Shown piece by piece: positions 58,331 through 64,000 of a DNA stretch of 64,000 nucleotides. Below the pieces are notes generated by a model. The model was not told the DNA's origin, ran no database searches, and was given only the letters and a program-made list of their open reading frames with translations. The translations under genes were made by a program, and so were the position numbers. The stretch comes from Pseudomonas asturiensis (GTDB lineage: Bacteria; Pseudomonadota; Gammaproteobacteria; Pseudomonadales; Pseudomonadaceae). The stretch spans positions 385,265 to 449,264 of the forward strand of contig NZ_FRDA01000004.1 of the NCBI RefSeq assembly GCF_900143095.1, written 5' to 3'. Every line of letters starts with the position of its first letter. Position 1 is the stretch's first letter.

Positions 58331-59263
58331 TCAAACCGGTCCGTCCGGCTTTTTCACACCGTCCTCTTCCAAGCCCGATTGTTCAACGGGCGCAGGACGA
58401 CGCTTCATCTCACTGACAATCACACCGACCACGATCAGTGCCGCACCCAACAGCGCGATACCCGGCAAACGCTCGCCAGCCAGTCGTCCGACAATACCGG
58501 CCCACACGGGTTCACCCGCATAAATGACGGTCGCACGAGTGGGAGAGACGCTTTTCTGTGCCCAGTTCATGGCAACCTGAATAATGGCGCTCATTGCGCC
58601 CAGGCCGACAGCGATCAGCACCAGCAACCAGGAGAACTCCGGCAGCTTCTCTTGCGTGGGCACCACCATCAGAAAGGCCAGCACCGACGCCGTTGCCAGT
58701 TGAACCACTGTGACCCGGCGCACATCCACCTGACCGGCGTAGGCGCTGATCATGATGATTTCTGCGGCAATGGCCACGGCGCTGATCAACGTCGCAATTT
58801 CGCCGGCGCTCATGTGCAGCGATGCGCCTTGCGGGCCAGACAGCAGCATGAGGCCGGTGAACGCGAGCGCAATCCCGATACTGGGCATCAAGCCTGGACG
58901 ACGCCCCAGCACCATCCATTGCAGCAGCGGTACAAAGGGCACGTAGAGGGCGGTGATGAAGGCCGACTGACTGCTTGGAATTGTCTGCAGGCCGATGGTC
59001 TGCAAGCCATAGCCGAGCATGATGGCCGTGCCGATGAACACCCCTGCCTTGAGTTCGAACAGGGTCAGTCCGCGCATGATCTTCATCGAGAACAGCGCGA
59101 CGAACAGAGCTGCCGCCGCGAAGCGCAGGCCGACGAAAAACATCGGGCCGCTGATCGTCATGGCAAACTGGACCAGCAGGAAGGTGCCGCCCCAGAGCAT
59201 GGTAATGAAAATAAGTACGGCTTCTGCCTTGCTGATGCGGGGTGTACGGCTGATAGACTTCAT
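58331..59263 (-). CDS. EamA/DMT-family exporter
   Basis: Inner-membrane transporter of 310 aa with ten predicted helices made of two EamA repeats (first LWGGTFLLVQFAM, second ISAVAIAAEIIMISAYAG). The C terminus is hydrophilic and cytoplasmic. ATG 59263 with GGAAACG upstream is selected; the open frame continues 177 codons into the antisense of the next gene. It is divergent from an XRE-cupin regulator which probably controls it. Substrate unknown; family members export amino acids or metabolites. Confidence 0.88.
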   Translation of the reverse strand: MKSISRTPRISKAEAVLIFITMLWGGTFLLVQFAMTISGPMFFVGLRFAAAALFVALFSMKIMRGLTLFELKAGVFIGTAIMLGYGLQTIGLQTIPSSQSAFITALYVPFVPLLQWMVLGRRPGLMPSIGIALAFTGLMLLSGPQGASLHMSAGEIATLISAVAIAAEIIMISAYAGQVDVRRVTVVQLATASVLAFLMVVPTQEKLPEFSWLLVLIAVGLGAMSAIIQVAMNWAQKSVSPTRATVIYAGEPVWAGIVGRLAGERLPGIALLGAALIVVGVIVSEMKRRPAPVEQSGLEEDGVKKPDGPV

Positions 59264-59332
59264 GTCGTTTCCAGATCCCGTGATCTTTGTGACGAGGGCG
59301 TTGACACACAATAGCGTCGCGAAAGTGTGCAG

Positions 59333-59338
59333 TATAAT
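59333..59338 (+). promoter_or_regulatory. Perfect -10 element in the exporter/regulator divergent gap
   Basis: TATAAT is 28 bases before the regulator ATG. No good -35 sits 16-18 bases upstream (a TTGACA occurs at 59301-59306, 26 bases away), so an activator may be needed or the promoter may be weak. Confidence 0.45.
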
Positions 59339-59365
59339 GCGCAATTGATTCGGATAAGCACTCCC

Positions 59366-59935
59366 ATGGACAAAGAAAATTCCCCGCGCGCCCCGGTTTT
59401 GCAGCACGTCAGCCAGAACGTGCGACGTTTGCGTAATGCCGCAGACTTGAGCCAGACCGCTCTGGCAGAGAGGTCCGGCGTCAGTCGACGGATGCTGGTA
59501 GCCATTGAGGCTGGAGAAAAGAACGTCAGCCTGGCCACGCTCGATCGTGTGGCCGAAGGGCTCGGGGTTGCCTTCAGTGATTTGATCCAGGCACCTGATA
59601 TCCGTGACCACAGTCGTATCAACGAACTGGCGTGGGCGGGTGCGATCCATGGCAGCAAGGCGGTATTGCTGGCCAAGGCCAACGCCCGGCGGGAGGTGGA
59701 ATTGTGGGAATTCTGCCTGGAGCCGGGCGACCTGTACGCCTCCGATGCTGACCCTGAGGGCTGGAGCGAGCAGGTCTATGTCGTCGAAGGTCACCTGATG
59801 ATTCGGTTTGCCGAGTCCGTCGAGGCCCGGTCAGTCGGCCCTGGTGAGTTCTACATGTTCCCCAGCAGCCAGCCACACCGCTATTGCAATGAAGGCACCG
59901 AGACGCTGCGCTTTGTGCGCAACGTGGTGCTGTAG
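59366..59935 (+). CDS. XRE-cupin transcription regulator
   Basis: A 189-aa regulator. The N-terminal XRE helix-turn-helix covers about residues 15-70 (VRRLRNAADLSQTALAERSG). The C-terminal cupin domain covers about 105-185 (VYVVEGHLMIRF, GEFYMFPSSQPHRYCN) and should bind a small ligand. ATG 59366 is chosen over the longer frame because it starts at the typical N terminus. It is divergent from the EamA exporter, which is a likely target. Confidence 0.88.
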   Translation: MDKENSPRAPVLQHVSQNVRRLRNAADLSQTALAERSGVSRRMLVAIEAGEKNVSLATLDRVAEGLGVAFSDLIQAPDIRDHSRINELAWAGAIHGSKAVLLAKANARREVELWEFCLEPGDLYASDADPEGWSEQVYVVEGHLMIRFAESVEARSVGPGEFYMFPSSQPHRYCNEGTETLRFVRNVVL

Positions 59936-59980
59936 CGCACCGACTTTCACTCACCGCAGCACTCGCCGAGGCCACGTTCG

Positions 59981-61387
59981 ATGATCGAAGACAAGCACCC
60001 GACTGCCGATGTTCTGATCATTGGCGGCGGCCTGAGTGGCAGTATGCTTGCCGTGCAATTGCTGCGCAGGCCGGGGCCACGTCGAATCCTGATCGTCGAA
60101 ACCCGGCCGGAACTGGGACGCGGCGAGGCCTACAGCGCGACTGAGTTGGGGCATACGCTCAACGGCAATGCGGCGCGCATGAGTGTCGACCCGGACGATG
60201 CCGACGATCTGACGCGGTGGCTGACCCAGTACCTGGCCGACGGCGGGTGGCCCGAGGCCGCCGGGCAACAGGTGCCCATTGCCGAGCTGTTCCCGCCACG
60301 CGGAGTGTTCGGGCTTTATGTACAGCAACGTTTGCGCGAAGCCCAGGTGGTGGGCGCGGCCCACGGTTCAGTCCTGGAGCACGTGCGTGGCGAGGTCGTC
60401 GACTTGCAGACGTATGCCGAGGGGCTGTGTGCGACGCTGGGCGATGGCCGGGAGTTGCAGGGGCGCTTCGCGGTCCTGGCCACGGGCATGTATGCCGCAG
60501 CACGAACGCCCCGGCGCGACTCCAATGAACTCAATACCGCTGCGCTCGACCCGTGGGACGTCGCGGCCATGCGCCGGCTCGATCCTCAGGCGCGGGTGCT
60601 GATCATCGGTTCCGGGCTGACCATGGTCGATGCAGTGGTGTCTTTGCAGGAATCCGGGCATCGCGGTCCGATTCAGGTCTACTCCCGACATGGATTATTG
60701 CCGCATGTCAGGCGTCAGCCACCAGAGTGGTCGGATTTTCTCGGGCAGGACCACAGCCTTCGCAGCACCCGGCAGCTGGTTCGCAAGGTACGTGAGCAAT
60801 GTGAACTGGCGATCGAGAGCGGCATCGACTGGCAGGCGCCACTGGACACCGTGCGCGCCAATATCGGCAGGCTATGGAATCAGGCGTCCGACAGCCAGCG
60901 TCGGCAGTTCGTTCGCCACGTGCGTCCCTGGTGGGAAAGCCATCACCATCGCTCGCCGCCACCGAGTGCGGCGTTGCTGGCGCGATTGGTCAGGGAAGGG
61001 CGCCTGTCCATCCAGGCGGCATCGCTGCAAGGCGTCGCGACCCTGGCGTCAGGACAGGTGCAGGTCAGGCTGCGTTATCGAGGCGATGAACTGCCATCGC
61101 AGGTTACCGGTGATGCACTGATCAACTCCACCGGCATCGAATACGACTGGCGTCGTGTGGACCGGCCCTTGCCGCGCCAGTTGCTTGCCAGAGGAATGAT
61201 TCAGCCAGGTCCCTTGGCGTTGGGCATCGCTGCCGATGCTCACGGTGCGGTACTCGACGCACAAGGCCACTATTCGCCACGTCTGTTCGCCATGGGCCCG
61301 CCGTTGCGGGGCATGTGGTGGGAAAGCACAGCCGTTACCGATGTGGCGATTCAGGCCAAGGCACTGGCCCTTCATCTCGCGGATTGA
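59981..61387 (+). CDS. FAD/NAD(P)-binding protein of the HI0933/lysine-hydroxylase-like group
   Basis: A 468-aa flavoprotein-like enzyme. The N-terminal dinucleotide fold reads IIGGGLSGSMLAVQLL, and a second nucleotide site, VLIIGSGLTMVDAVVSL, is at about residue 208. The C-terminal ING/STG-type motif is LINSTGIEYDW. This combination defines the FAD_NAD_binding_9 family, often found in reactive-species or siderophore contexts, but the substrate is unknown. It follows the XRE-cupin gene by 45 bp on the same strand and may be co-transcribed. GAGG lies upstream. Confidence 0.8.
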   Translation: MIEDKHPTADVLIIGGGLSGSMLAVQLLRRPGPRRILIVETRPELGRGEAYSATELGHTLNGNAARMSVDPDDADDLTRWLTQYLADGGWPEAAGQQVPIAELFPPRGVFGLYVQQRLREAQVVGAAHGSVLEHVRGEVVDLQTYAEGLCATLGDGRELQGRFAVLATGMYAAARTPRRDSNELNTAALDPWDVAAMRRLDPQARVLIIGSGLTMVDAVVSLQESGHRGPIQVYSRHGLLPHVRRQPPEWSDFLGQDHSLRSTRQLVRKVREQCELAIESGIDWQAPLDTVRANIGRLWNQASDSQRRQFVRHVRPWWESHHHRSPPPSAALLARLVREGRLSIQAASLQGVATLASGQVQVRLRYRGDELPSQVTGDALINSTGIEYDWRRVDRPLPRQLLARGMIQPGPLALGIAADAHGAVLDAQGHYSPRLFAMGPPLRGMWWESTAVTDVAIQAKALALHLAD

Positions 61388-61398
61388 CACAGGAGGCC

Positions 61399-61860
61399 TC
61401 AGGGCTGCTCCAGGAGGCGGGCACCTGCGCCGCGCTTGCCCAGTTCATCTCCCCAATTGCGCAACGGGCAGGCGTCCATCGACAGGCAACCACAGCCGAT
61501 GCAGCCCGTCAGTTGATCGCGCAGGGCGATCAGGCTGCTGATCCGTTCGTCAAGCTCAGCTTTCCATTGTTCGGACAGCTTCTGCCAATGAGCAGCACTC
61601 GGCGAGCGTCCTTCGGGCAGGTTCTGAAACGCGGCATGAATGCTTGCCAGCGGAATGCCCAGGCGCTGCGCGACCTTGATCAACGAAACGCGGCGCAGCG
61701 TTTCTCTTGGATAGCGTCTTTGATTGCCAGCATTACGCTGGCTGCTGATCAGGCCTTTGGTTTCGTAAAAATGCAGGGCTGTCACCGCCACACCGCTGCG
61801 CGCTGCCAGTTGGCCCACCGTCAGCATTGCGGTCGATTTTTTTTCGGAATGAGTGTTCAT
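61399..61860 (-). CDS. soxR: Redox-sensing regulator SoxR
   Basis: MerR-family activator that carries a [2Fe-2S] cluster. The N-terminal winged helix ([21 protein letters not shown]) leads to a coiled-coil dimer helix. The cluster motif is C-x2-C-x-C-x5-C in [13 protein letters not shown]. Length is 153 aa from ATG 61860; a GTG two codons earlier is also possible. In pseudomonads SoxR responds to redox-cycling compounds such as phenazines and controls a small set of genes, including a divergent monooxygenase, exactly the arrangement here. Confidence 0.95.
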   Translation of the reverse strand: MNTHSEKKSTAMLTVGQLAARSGVAVTALHFYETKGLISSQRNAGNQRRYPRETLRRVSLIKVAQRLGIPLASIHAAFQNLPEGRSPSAAHWQKLSEQWKAELDERISSLIALRDQLTGCIGCGCLSMDACPLRNWGDELGKRGAGARLLEQP

Positions 61861-61875
61861 GTCCACACCGTTCGC

Positions 61876-61906
61876 TTGACCTCTAGTTAAGTAGAGGTTT
61901 TACCCT
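61876..61906 (+). promoter_or_regulatory. SoxR-controlled promoter with SoxR box
   Basis: TTGACC (61876-61881) and TACCCT (61901-61906) are separated by 19 bases, the long spacer expected for MerR-type activation. The spacer contains CCTCTAGTTAAGTAGAGG (61880-61897), a palindrome close to the SoxR consensus. It points to the monooxygenase gene and lies 20 bp from the soxR start. Confidence 0.88.
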
Positions 61907-61948
61907 GCCTGCACTTTGGTAGCAACAGCGCCCAGCGGGGAGAGCGTC

Positions 61949-62296
61949 ATGGCATCATTCGTTACTCAGCAGCCACACAACCAGCCCTACAGCCAACTCG
62001 TGGAGTTTGTCGTCGATGCACAGCATCAGCTTGAATTGATCAAGGCCCTGATAGCACGAGACGACCGATTTACGTCAACCTGCCCAGGCTTCATCAGCTC
62101 AAGCGTGCAGGCCAGCGAAGACGGTCTGCGGGTGTTGCACCTTGTGCTCTGGCAATCCAGGCCTCAGTGCGAAGACGCTGGGCTTAACGTCGAAACCCGC
62201 GAGATGGACCTGCACGTGATGATGCGCCGCTATCGGGCCACGAGTGCGACGTTTGGCAGCTTTCGGATGATGGGGCAGGTATCGGCTCGTCCTTGA
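61949..62296 (+). CDS. ABM-domain monooxygenase-like protein, SoxR target
   Basis: A 115-aa protein of the antibiotic-biosynthesis-monooxygenase (dimeric alpha/beta barrel) fold: FVVDAQHQLELIKAL, CPGFISSSVQASEDG and VLHLVLWQS are the recognisable strands and helix. It corresponds to the gene next to soxR in P. aeruginosa that is induced by phenazines. ATG 61949 follows GGGGAGAG; the longer frame is rejected because it overlaps the promoter. Its likely role is in quinone or phenazine handling; activity is unproven. Confidence 0.85.
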   Translation: MASFVTQQPHNQPYSQLVEFVVDAQHQLELIKALIARDDRFTSTCPGFISSSVQASEDGLRVLHLVLWQSRPQCEDAGLNVETREMDLHVMMRRYRATSATFGSFRMMGQVSARP

Positions 62297-62309
62297 GCGA
62301 CACAGCGGA

Positions 62310-63416
62310 TTACACGGAAAGGTGCAGCATCCGGTCACCCTGAAGCGACTCGCCCGGCCTGCGTTTGTTGACGGCCAGTTCACCGATCCTGATCAGACGG
62401 GTGCGGGTGACGTTACGCGTCAGTCCCAGCAGGCTGGCGGTGTGCACCTGGTTATGGTGGCAGAAACGGTAAGCGGCCCTGAGCAGGGCGTCCTCGACTT
62501 TTTCGTGCAGGGCGCCGGCCTGTTCCTCGAACAGTTTCTGGAAGGCCCGGTTCAACAGTTGTTCCGGGGATTCTTCGTGGTGGGAGTACTCGTCCTGACG
62601 CTCGATTCTCAGGTTGGACAGGCGCAGATCATCACGCTGGATCACGCCGTCGCGGCAGACCAGCAGCGTGTGATGAATCACGTTTTCCAGTTCGCGGATA
62701 TTGCCTGGCCAACTGTAGGTTCTGAGCTTGTGCTCGGCCTCGGGGCTTACCTGAATCGGGCCATGCCTGAGACGCTGGCTATAGACCTGAATGAAGTGCA
62801 GCGCCAGCGGCAGGATGTCACCCGGTCGTTCACGCAGCGGGCTCAGCTCCAGATTGACCACGTCCAGTCGGTAGTAAAGGTCCTCCCGGAAATGCCCGGC
62901 GTTGATGGCTTTTTCCAGCTGCACGTTGGTGGCGGCCAGCACGCGCACATCTATCGGGATGCTCTTGCGCGAGCCAAGGCGCACCACCTCGCGCTCTTGA
63001 AGCACGCGCAGCAGCTTGACCTGAAGGCTCATGGGCAGGTCGCCGATCTCGTCGAGAAACAGCGTGCCGCCATTGGCCTCTTCGAACCACCCGGCCTTGG
63101 CCCCGACAGCGCCGGTGAACGCGCCTTTCTCGTGACCGAACAATTCTGCCTCGATCAGGTTTTCGGAAAACGCGCCGCAGTTAACCGCCACGAATGGCTT
63201 GTCGCGGCGCGCGCTGAGTTCATGCACATGCCGGGCGACCAGTTCCTTGCCGGTGCCCGTTTCGCCAATGATCAAAACGCTGGCGTCGCTCGGTGCGACC
63301 TGTCGAACATGCTCCAGCAGGGCTCGTGACTTGGGGTCTTCGAACACCTGCGCAGTGGCCCTGATCGAGGTGGCCAGCGCAGGCGAGTGCGGCAGGGTCA
63401 GCAGTTGCACTGACAT
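62310..63416 (-). CDS. sfnR: Sigma-54-dependent activator SfnR
   Basis: Enhancer-binding protein of 368 aa. It lacks a sensory N-terminal domain; the AAA+ domain begins near residue 25 with GETGTGKE (Walker A), the sigma-54 contact loop GAFTGA, and GGTLFLDEIGDLP (Walker B). The C-terminal Fis-type helix-turn-helix is at about 325-350. Absence of a receiver or GAF domain is typical of SfnR, which activates sulfone and sulfonate genes during sulfate limitation. ATG 63416 shares a base with the upstream gene's stop (TGATG), so the two are coupled. Confidence 0.9.
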   Translation of the reverse strand: MSVQLLTLPHSPALATSIRATAQVFEDPKSRALLEHVRQVAPSDASVLIIGETGTGKELVARHVHELSARRDKPFVAVNCGAFSENLIEAELFGHEKGAFTGAVGAKAGWFEEANGGTLFLDEIGDLPMSLQVKLLRVLQEREVVRLGSRKSIPIDVRVLAATNVQLEKAINAGHFREDLYYRLDVVNLELSPLRERPGDILPLALHFIQVYSQRLRHGPIQVSPEAEHKLRTYSWPGNIRELENVIHHTLLVCRDGVIQRDDLRLSNLRIERQDEYSHHEESPEQLLNRAFQKLFEEQAGALHEKVEDALLRAAYRFCHHNQVHTASLLGLTRNVTRTRLIRIGELAVNKRRPGESLQGDRMLHLSV

Positions 63417-64000
63417 CACTTGGCCTGCGGCGGCAAATCGTTGGCGATCATCTCGCCGAACGGGCCGGTCAGGTTGGTGATGCCGCGTCCCGCCAGACTG
63501 GCATAAGGTTCCGGCAGCAACGGAAACACCAGTTCTGCGAAACGATAGGCCTCTTCCAGGTGCGGGTAGCCGGAGAAAATGAAACTCTCGATGCCCAGGT
63601 CTGCGTATTCCTTGATGCGCGCGGCCACTTCTTCAGGGTTGCCGACCAGCGCTGTGCCAGCCCCGCCGCGCACCAGGCCAACGCCCGCCCAAAGGTTGGG
63701 CGCGATTTCCAGGTTGTCGCGACGTCCATCGTGCAGGGCGGCCATGCGGCGTTGCCCTTCGGAATCAAAGCGTGAAAATGATTTCTGTGCCGCAGCGATG
63801 GTCTCGTCACTGATGTGTTCAATCAGCGTACTGGCTGCTTTCCAGGCTTCTTCGCTGGTTTCGCGCACGATAACGTGCAGGCGAATACCGAACTTCACGG
63901 TCCGTCCCTTGCGCGCCGCACGCTCGCGCACATCGGCCAGTTTCTGGGCGACGGCCGCTGGGGGCTCGCCCCAGGTCAGATACACATCCACCTGGTCGGC
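63416..64000 (-). CDS. FMNH2-dependent alkanesulfonate/methanesulfonate monooxygenase (SsuD/MsuD), 3' part
   Basis: The window holds the last 194 codons; the gene continues past the right edge. The luciferase-like family signature is clear: [61 protein letters not shown]. The enzyme releases sulfite from sulfonates using FMNH2 and oxygen. Coupling to sfnR points to MsuD of the msuEDC cluster rather than SsuD of the ssu transport operon, but the missing N-terminal half and neighbours leave this open. Confidence 0.9.
   Translation of the reverse strand, partial: ADQVDVYLTWGEPPAAVAQKLADVRERAARKGRTVKFGIRLHVIVRETSEEAWKAASTLIEHISDETIAAAQKSFSRFDSEGQRRMAALHDGRRDNLEIAPNLWAGVGLVRGGAGTALVGNPEEVAARIKEYADLGIESFIFSGYPHLEEAYRFAELVFPLLPEPYASLAGRGITNLTGPFGEMIANDLPPQAK

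Noticed and set aside
59264..59794. 177-codon N-terminal extension of the EamA frame
   Set aside because: It is antisense to the XRE-cupin gene; ATG 59263 begins the standard transporter.

Overview
The window is chromosomal DNA of a fluorescent pseudomonad, most like the Pseudomonas syringae group. The evidence is gene content and order: a slt / uup / usp / fadBA / topA / sulA-lexA / psrA / nagZ / MTIP block in the Pseudomonas core order, a Psl-type polysaccharide locus in which no glycosyltransferase separates pslB from the next lipoprotein gene, a myo-inositol catabolism cluster, a six-gene Mrp antiporter with fused A/B subunits, and a Pseudomonas-type REP element. GC is high throughout, which produces very long antisense shadow frames. 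I see no insertion sequence, prophage, CRISPR array, tRNA or rRNA.

Layout. 1-3.1 kb: start of a Psl-like exopolysaccharide operon on the minus strand (pslA, pslB, first codons of a pslD-like lipoprotein) behind a 525-bp control region. 3.6-6.1 kb: lipid kinase YegS converging on a NarL-type two-component system. 6.3-8.2 kb: two unknown genes, one resembling a phosphotransfer domain that has lost its histidine, divergent from cheV across a paired inverted-repeat region. 8.3-27.5 kb: housekeeping block covering a MOSC protein, Slt, Uup, a universal stress protein, fatty-acid beta-oxidation (fadBA), topoisomerase I, the SOS regulators lexA and sulA with two LexA boxes, PsrA with its operator, NagZ, methylthioinosine phosphorylase and a cytochrome b561. 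27.8-30.9 kb: a ybhP-clsB-ybhN membrane-lipid operon with overlapping genes. 31-46.7 kb: the complete inositol regulon. iolR is divergent from iolC-E-B-A-I-D-G plus a second dehydrogenase, followed by a separate transcription unit for an inositol-type ABC importer. Two GGAA-N6-TTCC palindromes sit exactly at the two promoter regions, and A-rich AAnAAnAA tracts lie beside many of the start codons. 47-52 kb: a DksA paralogue lacking a complete zinc finger, a chemoreceptor with its sensor domain at the C terminus, a lone Tle1-type lipase effector candidate, a DUF2789 protein, and an unknown gene behind a strongly structured leader. 52.1-58.2 kb: the Mrp cation/proton antiporter operon. 58.3-64 kb: an EamA exporter divergent from an XRE-cupin regulator, an FAD/NAD(P)-binding protein, soxR with its divergent monooxygenase target, and sfnR with the end of an FMNH2-dependent sulfonate monooxygenase gene.

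Most coding sequences belong to well-known families. The observations I rate highest are in the gaps: the shared IolR-type operators, the recurring CA motifs that suggest catabolite control of the inositol regulon, a possible minus-strand small RNA between the 145-aa gene and fadB, a three-helix structured leader near 51.5 kb, the paired inverted repeats upstream of cheV, and an unlisted 58-codon frame in front of the inositol importer. Start codons were moved downstream of the longest open frame wherever a Shine-Dalgarno sequence and the family's usual N terminus supported it.
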